From Microtetraspora glauca (GTDB lineage Bacteria; Actinomycetota; Actinomycetes; Streptosporangiales; Streptosporangiaceae): a stretch of DNA of 64,000 bases. Each line of letters starts with the position of its first letter. The stretch's first letter is position 1. The DNA lies in NCBI GenBank assembly GCA_001570385.1, contig BBYL01000011.1, positions 62,001 through 126,000 of the forward strand, written 5' to 3'. The notes beneath the pieces were generated by a model that saw only the letters and a program-made list of their open reading frames with translations, ran no database searches and was not told where the DNA came from. The position numbers and the translations under genes are program-made. Shown piece after piece: positions 10,822-20,490 of the stretch.

Positions 10822-11682
10822 GTGATCAGACCGAGCAGGGGGCGGGTCAGGATGGACGAGGTGCGGGTTTCACCCGACCGGGCGGAGTTGCTGGCGCTGG
10901 CGGTGAGCATCGCCGATGAGGCGGGAAGGATGCTCGTCGCCAAGCGCCCGGCCCGGCCGGAGGTGGTCGAGACCAAGTCCAGCCCCACCGACGTCGTCAC
11001 CGCGCTTGACCGCGCCGCCGAGGAGCTCATCCGCGCCCGCATAGCCGCGGCCAGGCCGTACGACGCGGTCCTGGGCGAGGAAGGCGGCGACACGCCCGGC
11101 ACCGGCGGCGCCCGCTGGGTCGTCGACCCGATCGACGGCACCGTCAACTTCCTGTACGGCCTGCCCGACTGGGCGGTCAGCGTCGGCGTCGAGGTGGACG
11201 GCGAGATCGTCGCGGGCGCGGTCAGCGTTCCGCAGCGCGGCGAGCTCTACTCCGCGGCCAGGGGCGAGGGCGCCTGGCTGGGAGGAGAGCGGCTGCGCTG
11301 CAACACCGGCGTCGCGCTGGACCGGGCGCTGGTCGCGACCGGATTCGGCTACGACTCCGGCCGTCGCGCCGTCCAGGCCGAGGTGCTGGCGCACGTGCTG
11401 CCCCGGGTGCGCGACATCCGCAGGGGCGGTTCCTGCGCCGTCGACCTGTGCTCGGTCGCCGCGGGGCGGGTGGACGCCTACTACGAGCGCGGCACCAACT
11501 ACTGGGACCACGCCGCCGCCGGGCTGATCGCCACCGAGGCCGGCGCGCGGATCGGCGGGCTGCGCGGCAGGCCGCACGGCACGGACATGGTGGTGTGCGC
11601 GGCTCCCGGACTGTTCGACCGGCTGCACGACCTGCTCGTGCCGCTCGACCCCGAACGCGACGCCCCCGCCGTCCACGAGTGA
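10822..11682 (+). CDS. suhB: Inositol monophosphatase family protein (SuhB-like)
   Basis: A magnesium-dependent phosphatase of 286 residues that dephosphorylates inositol-1-phosphate, and in some members histidinol phosphate or fructose bisphosphate. The metal-binding motifs are GEEGGD, DPIDGTVNF and the later YWDHAAAG. The GTG at 10822 follows AGGA with 6 bases of spacing. An in-frame ATG at 10852 is an alternative. In Mycobacterium tuberculosis suhB lies close to the dut-ceoBC region, which is consistent with this neighbourhood. An imperfect GTGACC/GGTCAC dyad lies at 10787-10803, just upstream. A strong terminator follows at 11758-11798. Confidence 0.87.
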   Translation: MIRPSRGRVRMDEVRVSPDRAELLALAVSIADEAGRMLVAKRPARPEVVETKSSPTDVVTALDRAAEELIRARIAAARPYDAVLGEEGGDTPGTGGARWVVDPIDGTVNFLYGLPDWAVSVGVEVDGEIVAGAVSVPQRGELYSAARGEGAWLGGERLRCNTGVALDRALVATGFGYDSGRRAVQAEVLAHVLPRVRDIRRGGSCAVDLCSVAAGRVDAYYERGTNYWDHAAAGLIATEAGARIGGLRGRPHGTDMVVCAAPGLFDRLHDLLVPLDPERDAPAVHE

Positions 11683-11757
11683 TCCGTACCCGGTGATCCG
11701 CAGACGGTGGACGGTCCGGACCGGAGCGGATCCCGGACACGGGAACCGGCCCTGAAC

Positions 11758-11798
11758 ACGACGCGGGGACCCACCGAGACGGTGGGTCCCCGCGTCGT
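11758..11798. terminator. Bidirectional intrinsic terminator, 18-bp perfect stem
   Basis: ACGACGCGGGGACCCACC pairs perfectly with GGTGGGTCCCCGCGTCGT around a 5-base loop. It sits between the convergent inositol phosphatase gene (ends 11682) and the small leftward gene (ends 11807), so it can serve both. No long T tract follows, as is usual in high-GC actinobacteria. Confidence 0.88.
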
Positions 11799-11806
11799 TG
11801 AGGGTG

Positions 11807-11971
11807 CTATCGCTCGATCGCGACGCCGTGATCGTCGGCCAGCCTGCGCAGGTCCTCGATCTCGGCGGTGAGGGTGTCGGCGAGGAAGTCGTCCCCGTTC
11901 GACGTGGCTTCCTGGAGGCCCTTGTAGGCCTGGTTGAGCCGGGTTTCGATCGTGGTCGTGAACTCGCCCAT
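11807..11971 (-). CDS. Small 54-residue conserved-looking protein
   Basis: A short leftward gene starting at the ATG at 11971 and ending with TAG at 11807. A strong AAGGTGAG lies directly upstream. The product begins MGEFTTTIETRLNQAYKGLQ and ends with DDHGVAIER. It is acidic, predicted all-helical and heptad-like (a possible short coiled coil), with no cysteine and no membrane segment. Codon use is normal for the genome, with G or C in most third positions. A strong terminator follows 9 bases after the stop. I do not recognise the family. The good ribosome binding site, terminator and composition support a real gene. Confidence 0.7.
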   Translation of the reverse strand: MGEFTTTIETRLNQAYKGLQEATSNGDDFLADTLTAEIEDLRRLADDHGVAIER

Positions 11972-12121
11972 ACTCACCTTCTTTCTCAGGGGGCGAAAAG
12001 GTGCCAGTTGACCCCGTCACCGGATCCTGGGGAGAGCATGACCCTTCCCCGGCACACGACAGAGGGGTGTAGACCTGCCTGTACCCACACGTTAGGAACT
12101 TTCAAACCATTCAATTCCTGT

Positions 12122-12140
12122 GCTCTACGTCACGTAGAGC
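12122..12140. promoter_or_regulatory. 19-bp perfect palindrome upstream of the two-component system
   Basis: GCTCTACGT-C-ACGTAGAGC has 9-base arms around one base. It lies 76 bp before the response-regulator start, in an otherwise gene-free stretch between the divergent small gene and cutR. It could be the autoregulatory site of the response regulator or the site of another dimeric regulator. Confidence 0.5.
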
Positions 12141-12215
12141 TGGGGAACCGCTTACCGTCGACTTACGTCGGACAGGGCCAGAATGGAGGCCTGCGACCTT
12201 CTGAGGAGGACCTGG

Positions 12216-12869
12216 ATGCGCGTGCTTGTGGTGGAGGACGAACGCGTCATGGCCGACGCGATCGCCACCGGACTCCGCCGCGAGGCGATGGCCGTCGACG
12301 TGGCGTACGACGGCGCCGCCGCCTTGGAGAAGACCAGTTACATCGACTACGACGTGATCGTGCTCGACCGCGACCTGCCCAAGGTCCACGGAGACGAGGT
12401 CGCCCGCCGCCTGGTGGCCGAGCGGTCCGCTTCCAGGATCATCATGCTGACCGCCTCGGGCGAGGTCGACGACAAGGTCGAGGGCCTGGAACTGGGCGCC
12501 GACGACTACCTCGCCAAGCCGTTCGTGTTCATGGAACTGGTCGCGCGCGTGCGCGCGCTCGGCCGCCGCTCCGCTCCCGCGCTGCCGCCCGTGCTGGAAC
12601 GCGCGGGCGTACGGCTGGACCCGGGCAAGCGCCTGGTGACCAGGGACGGCAAGGAGGTCGCCCTCACCAAGAAGGAGTTCGCCGTCCTGGAGGAGCTGAT
12701 GCGCGCCGAGGGCGCCGTCGTCAGCCAGGAGGATCTGCTGGACAAGGCGTGGGACGAGCACATCGACCCGTTCACCAACGTGGTGCGCGTGACGATGATG
12801 ACGCTGCGCAAGAAGCTGGGTGAGCCTCAGATCATCGAGACCGTCCCCGGAGTTGGGTACCGACTGTGA
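12216..12869 (+). CDS. cutR: OmpR/PhoB-family response regulator, CutR-like
   Basis: A 217-residue response regulator, the same length as Streptomyces lividans CutR. The receiver domain has the acidic pair E7/D8, the phospho-acceptor Asp51 in VIVLDRDLP, Thr in MLTASGE and Lys in LAKPF. The C-terminal winged helix has LTKKEFAVLEELMRAEG and ends in VPGVGYRL. The ATG at 12216 follows GAGGAGGA with 5 bases of spacing, and an upstream in-frame ATG at 12183 lacks this. The stop codon overlaps the kinase start by 4 bases. In Streptomyces, CutRS affects antibiotic production and the response to secretion or glucose conditions. The equivalence here is by similarity only. Confidence 0.88.
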   Translation: MRVLVVEDERVMADAIATGLRREAMAVDVAYDGAAALEKTSYIDYDVIVLDRDLPKVHGDEVARRLVAERSASRIIMLTASGEVDDKVEGLELGADDYLAKPFVFMELVARVRALGRRSAPALPPVLERAGVRLDPGKRLVTRDGKEVALTKKEFAVLEELMRAEGAVVSQEDLLDKAWDEHIDPFTNVVRVTMMTLRKKLGEPQIIETVPGVGYRL

Positions 12870-14356
12870 CCGAGCCGTACGAGCCCGCGAAGAACGACGC
12901 GGACGTTCCCAGGGAGCCCTCCGCGGGCTCGGACGGCACCGCCGGAGGGCCCGCCGCCCGGGGCCCGCAGGGCAACCAGGGTGACCAGAGTGGCCTGAGC
13001 GGACAGACGGCGCGGGGCCACCAGGGCCCGCCGGCTCCGCGTGGCCGCCTCGGGCGGATGACGTCGGCGATGGGGACGGGGCCGTACCGCGCCCAGGTCC
13101 CGCCGCCGCCGAGCGGCCCGCCGGTCTGGGACGGCCCGCCGCCGCTGGAGGCCAACCCGGTCGAGCAGCAGGGACTGATAGACCGGATACGGGCGCTGCC
13201 CCGCCGGATGAGCATCCGGTGGCGGCTGACCCTGACCTACGGCGCGCTGTTCTTCGCCGCGGGCGCGGTGCTGATGTTCGTGATGTACCTCATGGTGGGC
13301 TGGGCCATCCAGGCCAACTGGCCGCCCCTGACCGCCGGGCGCACCCAGGAAGAGGCCGTCTATTTCCAGACCCTTTGGGACTCCCTCAAGTACCAGGCGA
13401 TCGAGGGCGCGCGCAGGGGCCTGCTGATCAGGTCGCTGGAGGCGCTGGTCGGGGTGGGGATCCTCGCGCTGATCCTCGGATACTTCGTCGCCGACCGGGC
13501 GCTGCGGCCGGTCAAGCAGATGACCTCGACGGCCAGGAAGCTCTCGGGGACCTCCCTCGCCCACGAGCGGATCGACCTCCAGGGCCCGGACGACGAGCTC
13601 AAGGAGCTGGCGGACACCTTCGACGAGATGCTCACCCGGCTCAACAGCGCCTTCGACGCGCAGCGCCGGTTCGTCGACAACGCCTCCCACGAGCTGCGCA
13701 CCCCGCTCGCGATCAACCGGACGGTCCTGGAGGTCGCGCTGTCCGACCCGGAGGCGTCCGAGGACCTCAGGGTGCTGGGCCGTACCCTCCTCGGCACGAA
13801 CGCCCGCAACGAGCGCCTCATCGAGGGACTCCTCCTGCTGGCCAGAAGCGAGCGCGAGCTGACCGTGCGCAAGCCGGTGGACGTCCAGGAGGTCGCCACG
13901 ACCGCCGTGGAGCAGCTCGCCCCCTTCGCCGCCGAGCACGACGTCACGGTCGAGCACGATCTCCATTCCGCGCCCGTCACGGGTGATCCCGTCCTGCTCG
14001 AACGCTGCGTCTCCAACCTCATCGAGAACGGCATCAAGCACAATTCCGGCCCGTCTGGAAAAGTCTGGGTACGGACGGGAATGGTGGACGGGGGTGCCGT
14101 TGTTCAGGTCGCCAACACGGGGCAACATGTCCCCGCGTACGAAGTGGACTCCATCTTCGAACCGTTCCGCAGGCTGAACGCCGACCGGGTGGAGTCCGCC
14201 AAGGGCGCGGGACTCGGCCTGTCCATCGTGCGGGCGATCGTCCGCGCGCACGGCGGGACCGTGACCGCCGTCCCCAGGGACGGAGGCGGTCTCGTGGTGA
14301 CGGTGCGTCTCGCGGGGCTCGGCGTCCCGGCCGGGACGACACTGTCGGCGCGCTGA
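12866..14356 (+). CDS. cutS: Sensor histidine kinase, CutS-like
   Basis: A 496-residue membrane histidine kinase that is the partner of the preceding regulator (GTGA overlap). It has an unusual cytoplasmic N-terminal extension of about 110 residues, rich in Pro, Gly and Gln. TM1 follows at about 125-148, then an external loop of roughly 45 residues, TM2 at about 190-212, HAMP, HisKA with the phospho-acceptor His275 in NASHELRTPLAI, and HATPase with NLIENGIKHN and GAGLGLSIVRA. The external loop contains no cysteine. The extension has a loose Gly-X-Y rhythm (GPQGNQGDQSG). The signal sensed is unknown. Confidence 0.88.
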   Translation: MTEPYEPAKNDADVPREPSAGSDGTAGGPAARGPQGNQGDQSGLSGQTARGHQGPPAPRGRLGRMTSAMGTGPYRAQVPPPPSGPPVWDGPPPLEANPVEQQGLIDRIRALPRRMSIRWRLTLTYGALFFAAGAVLMFVMYLMVGWAIQANWPPLTAGRTQEEAVYFQTLWDSLKYQAIEGARRGLLIRSLEALVGVGILALILGYFVADRALRPVKQMTSTARKLSGTSLAHERIDLQGPDDELKELADTFDEMLTRLNSAFDAQRRFVDNASHELRTPLAINRTVLEVALSDPEASEDLRVLGRTLLGTNARNERLIEGLLLLARSERELTVRKPVDVQEVATTAVEQLAPFAAEHDVTVEHDLHSAPVTGDPVLLERCVSNLIENGIKHNSGPSGKVWVRTGMVDGGAVVQVANTGQHVPAYEVDSIFEPFRRLNADRVESAKGAGLGLSIVRAIVRAHGGTVTAVPRDGGGLVVTVRLAGLGVPAGTTLSAR

Positions 14357-14613
14357 TACAGCGACCGCCCCGCACATGTGGTTGGATGTGCCGTCGAACG
14401 CGGTGGGTCATACCCGCAATACTCTGGTTTTCGCCATATTTGGCTAACTGGAGCCTTGCGCGGCATCCCCTCGCGTGCCGGGAGGTTCAGTGTTCCGCGA
14501 ACCGGGGTACCGATTGCAAAATCTCCCGGGCGAAACGGGCACAAGAACGGCCTTCCAAGCGTTAAAGACGCGCGACCAGCGCGACAGCTAGATGAGGGGG
14601 ATGGAGTACGCAC

Positions 14614-14913
14614 ATGGCTACCGACTACGACAGCCCGCGCAAGACCGACGACGACCTGAACGAGGACAGCCTTCAGGAACTCCAGGCACGGCGTAGCGAC
14701 AAGTCGTCGGGCAGCATCGACATCGACGAGACGGACCTTGCCGAGTCGCTGGAGCTGCCGGGGGCGGACCTGTCCAACGAGGAGCTCTCGCTCCGCGTGA
14801 TCCCGCGCCAGGCCGACGAGTTCACCTGCTCGCGTTGCTTCCTGGTGCATCACCGCAGTCAGCTGGCCTCTGAGAAGAACGGTCAGCAGGTCTGCCGCGA
14901 GTGCGCCGCCTAG
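14614..14913 (+). CDS. DUF4193 family protein
   Basis: A 99-residue acidic protein conserved in actinobacteria. The N-terminal two thirds are Asp/Glu/Ser-rich. The C-terminus has two CxxC pairs (FTCSRCFL and VCRECAA) that probably bind zinc. Function is unknown. The homologue I recall in M. tuberculosis (Rv2699c) sits in the same dut-suhB neighbourhood. The ATG at 14614 is preceded by GAGGGGGATGGAG about 8-20 bases upstream. The 257-bp gap before it holds no ORF that I can support and is presumably its promoter region. Confidence 0.88.
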   Translation: MATDYDSPRKTDDDLNEDSLQELQARRSDKSSGSIDIDETDLAESLELPGADLSNEELSLRVIPRQADEFTCSRCFLVHHRSQLASEKNGQQVCRECAA

Positions 14914-14933
14914 GAGACGCTAGGAGTAGTCCG

Positions 14934-15683
14934 TTGGCTTCGGAAGCGGATCGATCACAAGACGAGGTCGCCGAGCTGGTCGGCAAGCTCGTGACCCCTG
15001 AGGAAACGGACGGGGCCGAGCGGCGCCGCCTGCTCGGCCGCCTCAGCAGGGTGCTCGTCGACTCCGCGAAGAAGGCGAAGGTCGCCGGCCCCGAGCGTGG
15101 CCGCTGGCTCGCCGATGTCTTCATGAACATCGCGCCGCGTCTCCCGATCAGAGACGCCGCGACGCTTCAGCGGCATCACTACGGGCTGACCGGCGAGCAA
15201 CTCGCCGACGACCTGGTCCGCACGGCCGCGAAGGGCACGATGGCCGTCGGCGCCGTCGGCGGTGCCCTGGCCGCGGCCCAGTTCGCCGCTCCGCCGCTGC
15301 TGCTCTCCGCTCCCGCCCAGCTGGTCGCGGAGACGCTCGTCGTCGCGGCCATCGAGGTCAAGCTTCTCGCCGAGCTGCACGAGGTGTACGGCGTGCAGGT
15401 TCCCGGCAACGGCACCCAGCGTGCCACCGCGTTCGCGGTGGCCTGGGCCAGGCAACGCGGAGTCAACCCGCTGGCCCCGGGCTCGGCCACGCTCGCGATC
15501 GGCGCCGCGGCGAAGACCGCGCTGCGCAACCGCCTGATGAGAACGCTCGGGCGGCATTTCACCACCCTCGGCCCCTTCTTCACGGGAGCCATCGCGGGTG
15601 GCACGTTCAACCGCGTCGCCACCAAGAAACTCGCCCAGGCCGTACGCGCCGACCTCAGGACGCGTGCTCTTCCGCCCGCGTGA
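14934..15683 (+). CDS. Hypothetical protein with hydrophobic core, possibly EcsC-like
   Basis: A 249-residue protein. I place the start at the TTG at 14934 because AGGAG lies 7 bases upstream. A GTG at 14901 in the same frame would overlap the DUF4193 gene. The N-terminal 100 residues are charged and helical. Residues of about 105-160 are Ala/Leu-rich with Gly-Gly turns (GAVGGALAAAQFAAPP), and a second Gly/Ala-rich segment lies near 220. The layout is loosely like EcsC-family proteins, but I cannot confirm a family. It lies 20 bases after DUF4193 and is probably co-transcribed with it. Confidence 0.72.
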   Translation: MASEADRSQDEVAELVGKLVTPEETDGAERRRLLGRLSRVLVDSAKKAKVAGPERGRWLADVFMNIAPRLPIRDAATLQRHHYGLTGEQLADDLVRTAAKGTMAVGAVGGALAAAQFAAPPLLLSAPAQLVAETLVVAAIEVKLLAELHEVYGVQVPGNGTQRATAFAVAWARQRGVNPLAPGSATLAIGAAAKTALRNRLMRTLGRHFTTLGPFFTGAIAGGTFNRVATKKLAQAVRADLRTRALPPA

Positions 15684-15733
15684 CGTCACGTCGCGCTGGA
15701 TGACACGGCGTCGGACCCATGTGATCGTCGCGG

Positions 15734-15817
15734 TCTCCGTGCGTTCCCCCAGGCCCCTTTCCGGGTGATCTCCGTACGTTCCCCCCGCTTTCCACGCCGT
15801 CTCCGTGTGTTCTCCCC
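15734..15817. repeat. Three spaced 17-18 bp direct repeats in a non-coding gap
   Basis: TCTCCGTGCGTTCCCCC (15734), TCTCCGTACGTTCCCCCC (15769) and TCTCCGTGTGTTCTCCCC (15800) are spaced 35 and 31 bp apart, about three helical turns. They lie in a 401-bp gap (15684-16084) between the hypothetical gene and otsA. The only other things I see in this gap are two GTGATCTT copies near 15831-15848 and a DasR-like site at 15920. The repeats look like a regulator-binding array rather than coding sequence. Confidence 0.6.
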
Positions 15818-15919
15818 GGCACTTCTCGCGTGATCTTGTGTGATCTTCGTCTCTCTCGCGCCGGACGGCGATCCGGCCGAACGCGCTGTGCGTGATCGAA
15901 CGATACGGAAATGTAGCCG

Positions 15920-15935
15920 ATTGGTCTAAACCTCT
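15920..15935. promoter_or_regulatory. DasR-like (GntR family) operator upstream of otsA
   Basis: ATTGGTCTAAACCTCT matches 13 of 16 positions of the Streptomyces dre consensus ACTGGTCTAGACCACT. It lies 150 bp upstream of otsA. DasR links N-acetylglucosamine status to carbon metabolism, so control of trehalose synthesis is plausible but unproven. Confidence 0.4.
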
Positions 15936-16084
15936 TGGTGACCACCCGTGACCTGGCGAGATCATTCTCACACCCACCCAAATGAATTGTGCACTTCATG
16001 GCGGGTATGGGCGGTATGACTGGCCTTTCGTATGGTTGTCCTACGGGGGCGTGACGTAGTGGGGACGATCTCCGGAGGGGCTCA

Positions 16085-17461
<1,377 letters not shown>

Positions 17462-17464
17462 CGG

Positions 17465-17776
17465 TCAGAGCTTGGTCTCGGCGTCGGACTTCCACGAGTG
17501 CCACTTCTTGGCCGCCGCGCGGACCGCGACGATGCGGGCCACCTCCATGCCGAGGCCCATCACCACGGCGTACGCGATCGCCTCGCCGAGGCTGATGTCG
17601 AGCGAGTCCGCGCTGGCAGGGGGCTTCTTTCCCGTCGTCTTCTGCCACGCGAACGACAGCACCTTGCGCGAGGCGAAGCCCACGCCGATGCCTACCAGGC
17701 CGCCGACGATCCGCCAGGTCATATCGGGTTTGTCCACCGCGCCTGATTCGTGGCCGGCGTGCGTGATTTCCGCCAT
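17465..17776 (-). CDS. DUF4235 family membrane protein
   Basis: A 103-residue protein with two predicted membrane helices: WRIVGGLVGIGVGFASRKVL and AIAYAVVMGLGMEVARIVAV. A short Lys-rich loop (KTTGKKPPA) lies between them. DUF4235 is common in actinobacteria and has no known function. The ATG at 17776 follows a strong GAGGAGG. It is divergent from valS, whose start lies 70 bp away. Confidence 0.88.
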   Translation of the reverse strand: MAEITHAGHESGAVDKPDMTWRIVGGLVGIGVGFASRKVLSFAWQKTTGKKPPASADSLDISLGEAIAYAVVMGLGMEVARIVAVRAAAKKWHSWKSDAETKL

Positions 17777-17845
17777 GATTCCTCCTCGGTAACGACCCTA
17801 GTCTCTCCGCACGGTAGAGCCGCCGACGCCATACCATTAGGTGGC

Positions 17846-20416
17846 ATGACCGAACAGCGACCGCGCACCGCCGCCATGCCCGAGAAGCCCACTCTGGATG
17901 GACTCGAGGCGGTATGGGTAGCACGCTGGGAGGCGGACGGCACCTACCGCTTCGATCGGTCCCGCACCCGCGACGAGGTCTACTCGATCGACACGCCGCC
18001 GCCCACGGTCTCCGGCTCGCTCCACGTCGGACACGTCTTCTCCTACACCCACACCGACACCGTCGCCCGTTACCAGCGGATGCGCGGGCGCGAGGTCTTC
18101 TACCCCATGGGCTGGGACGACAACGGCCTGCCCACCGAGCGCCGCGTGCAGAACCACTTCGGTGTCCGCTGCGACCCCTCGCTGCCGTACGACCCCGACT
18201 TCGAGCCGCCGGCGAACGCCAAGGGCCAGGTCCCGGTGTCCAGGAAGAACTTCATCGAGCTGTGCGAGCGGCTCACCGCCGAGGACGAGAAGGCCTTCGA
18301 GGAGCTGTGGCGCCGCCTCGGCCTGTCCGTCGACTGGACGATGACCTACGCCACGATCGGCGAGCACGCGCGGGTCGCGTCCCAGCGGGCCTTCCTGCGC
18401 AACCTCGCGCGCGGCGAGGCGTACCTGTCCGAGGCGCCGACGCTGTGGGACGTGACGTTCCGCACGGCCGTCGCCCAGGCCGAGTTGGAGGACCGGGAGT
18501 GGCCCGGAGCCTTCCACCGCATCGGGTTCGAGCTGTCCCCGGAGCAGCGCGAGCAGGGCTTCGGCGACCGCGTGTGGATCGAGACGACCCGGCCCGAGCT
18601 GATCCCGGCCTGTGTCGCCCTGGTGGCCCACCCCGACGACGAGCGGTACCGCCCGCTGTTCGGCACGACCGTGCGCACGCCGATCTTCGGGGTCGAGGTG
18701 CCGGTCCTCAGCCACCACCTCGCCGAGCCGGACAAGGGCTCGGGCATCGCCATGATCTGCACCTTCGGCGACGTCACCGACGTCACCTGGTGGCGTGAGC
18801 TGGACCTGCCGACGCGGCCGGTGATCGGCTGGGACGGCCGCCTGCTGAACGACCCGCCGGAGGCCGTGCCCGCCGAGCCGTACAAGGAGCTGGCCGGGAA
18901 GAGTGTGCACGGCGCCCGCGAGCGGATCGTGGAGATACTGGCCGAGGCCGGCGACCTCGACGGCGACCCGCGCAAGATCCAGCGCCCGGTGAAGTTCTAC
19001 GAGAAGGGCGACCGGCCGCTGGAGATCGTCACCACCCGCCAGTGGTACATCCGCAACGGCGGCCGTGACGTCGAGTTGCGCCTCGCCCTGCTCGACCGGG
19101 GCACCGAGCTGCGCTGGCACCCGCCCCACATGCGGGTCAGGTACGACAACTGGGTCGAGGGCCTGGCCGGCGACTGGCTGATCTCCCGGCAGCGGTTCTT
19201 CGGCGTGCCGGTCCCCGTCTGGTACCCGCTGGACGGCGACGGCCTGCCCGTCTACGAGGCGCCGATCCCGGCCGAGGAGTCGTCCCTGCCCGTGGACCCG
19301 TCCAGCGACGTGCCCCCCGGGTTCACCGAGGACATGCGCGGCAAGCCGCTCGGCTTCGTCGGCGATCCTGACGTGATGGACACCTGGGCGACGTCGTCGC
19401 TCTCGCCGCAGATCGCGGCCGGCTGGGAGCGCGACGACGACCTGTTCCGCCGGGTCTTCCCGATGGACCTGCGCCCGCAGGCCCACGAGATCATCCGGAC
19501 CTGGCTGTTCTCCACGGTCGTCCGGGCGCACCTGGAGCACGGCGGCCTGCCCTGGAAGCACGCCGCGATCTCCGGCTGGATCCTCGACCCCGACCGCAAG
19601 AAGATGTCCAAGTCCAAGGGCAACGTGGTCACCCCTCTGGGCCTGCTCGAGCAGTACGGCTCCGACGCGGTGCGCTACTGGGCGGCGAACGGGCGCCCCG
19701 GTACGGACACGGCGTTCGACACCGGGCAGATCAAGATCGGCCGGAGGCTGGCCATCAAGATCCTGAACGCCTCCCGGTTCGTGCTCGGCTTCGGAGAGGC
19801 GCCCGCCGGGGAGCGGCGGGTCACCGAGCCGCTCGACCTGTCGATGCTGGCCGCGCTCCGCACGGTCGTGACGGAGGCCACCGAGGCGTTCGAGGAGTAC
19901 GACTACACCCGGGCGCTGGAGCGCACCGAGCGCTTCTTCTGGGAGCTGTGCGACGACTACCTGGAGCTGGTCAAGGCACGGGCCTACGACGGGAACGCCT
20001 CGGCCGTCACGGCGCTGCGCCAGGCGCTCGACGTGCTCCTGCGGCTCTTCGCGCCCTTCCTGCCGTTCGTGACCGAGGAGGTCTGGTCCTGGTGGCGCGC
20101 CGGTTCGGTGCACCGCGCCGCCTGGCCGTCCGCTGCCGATCTCCAGGCCGACCCCGGCGCCGAGCCCGGCCGCGGGGTCCACGGCGACCCCGCGGTGCTC
20201 GGCGCGGTGGCCGAGGTGCTGCGCCAGGTGCGCAAGGCCAAGTCCGAGGCCAGGCTGTCCATGCGGGCCGAGATCTCTCGCCTCTCCGTCTCCGGTCCCC
20301 ACGCCGCGCTCGTACGGCAGGCGCAGGACGACCTGTGCGCGGCGGGTAACGTCGAGGAGTTCGTCCTCGACCCGGCTGGGCCGGATTCCACGGTGTCCGT
20401 CACACTCGCCGAGTGA
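17846..20416 (+). CDS. valS: Valyl-tRNA synthetase
   Basis: A class I aminoacyl-tRNA synthetase of 856 residues charging tRNA-Val. It has the HIGH signature as HVGH (residues 60-63, in SGSLHVGHV) and the KMSKS loop at 586-590 (KKMSKSKGN). A CP1 editing domain lies between them, and an anticodon-binding helical bundle follows. The start at the ATG at 17846 gives MTEQRPRT. The AGGTGG in front of it is very close, so the in-frame ATG at 17876 (MPEKPTLDG) is also possible. The end of the gene carries a GTG-N6-GTCAC palindrome across the stop codon. Confidence 0.94.
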   Translation: MTEQRPRTAAMPEKPTLDGLEAVWVARWEADGTYRFDRSRTRDEVYSIDTPPPTVSGSLHVGHVFSYTHTDTVARYQRMRGREVFYPMGWDDNGLPTERRVQNHFGVRCDPSLPYDPDFEPPANAKGQVPVSRKNFIELCERLTAEDEKAFEELWRRLGLSVDWTMTYATIGEHARVASQRAFLRNLARGEAYLSEAPTLWDVTFRTAVAQAELEDREWPGAFHRIGFELSPEQREQGFGDRVWIETTRPELIPACVALVAHPDDERYRPLFGTTVRTPIFGVEVPVLSHHLAEPDKGSGIAMICTFGDVTDVTWWRELDLPTRPVIGWDGRLLNDPPEAVPAEPYKELAGKSVHGARERIVEILAEAGDLDGDPRKIQRPVKFYEKGDRPLEIVTTRQWYIRNGGRDVELRLALLDRGTELRWHPPHMRVRYDNWVEGLAGDWLISRQRFFGVPVPVWYPLDGDGLPVYEAPIPAEESSLPVDPSSDVPPGFTEDMRGKPLGFVGDPDVMDTWATSSLSPQIAAGWERDDDLFRRVFPMDLRPQAHEIIRTWLFSTVVRAHLEHGGLPWKHAAISGWILDPDRKKMSKSKGNVVTPLGLLEQYGSDAVRYWAANGRPGTDTAFDTGQIKIGRRLAIKILNASRFVLGFGEAPAGERRVTEPLDLSMLAALRTVVTEATEAFEEYDYTRALERTERFFWELCDDYLELVKARAYDGNASAVTALRQALDVLLRLFAPFLPFVTEEVWSWWRAGSVHRAAWPSAADLQADPGAEPGRGVHGDPAVLGAVAEVLRQVRKAKSEARLSMRAEISRLSVSGPHAALVRQAQDDLCAAGNVEEFVLDPAGPDSTVSVTLAE

Positions 20417-20426
20417 CGCCGGTCAC
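20413..20426. promoter_or_regulatory. Crp-like palindrome across the valS stop codon
   Basis: GTGACGCCGGTCAC fits GTG-N6-GTCAC and differs by one base from the site upstream of sepH. It lies 65 bp before the AI-2E family gene start. It may regulate that gene; no binding evidence. Confidence 0.4.
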
Positions 20427-20490
20427 GCGTTCATCGCCGGATGAATAATCGGGTGCGCGCATTGGGGGGCGACATGTCAGGCTGGACGTT

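Noticed and set aside
17837..20302. 821-codon leftward ORF opposite valS
   Set aside because: Antisense shadow of a clear valyl-tRNA synthetase gene with no recognisable domain.
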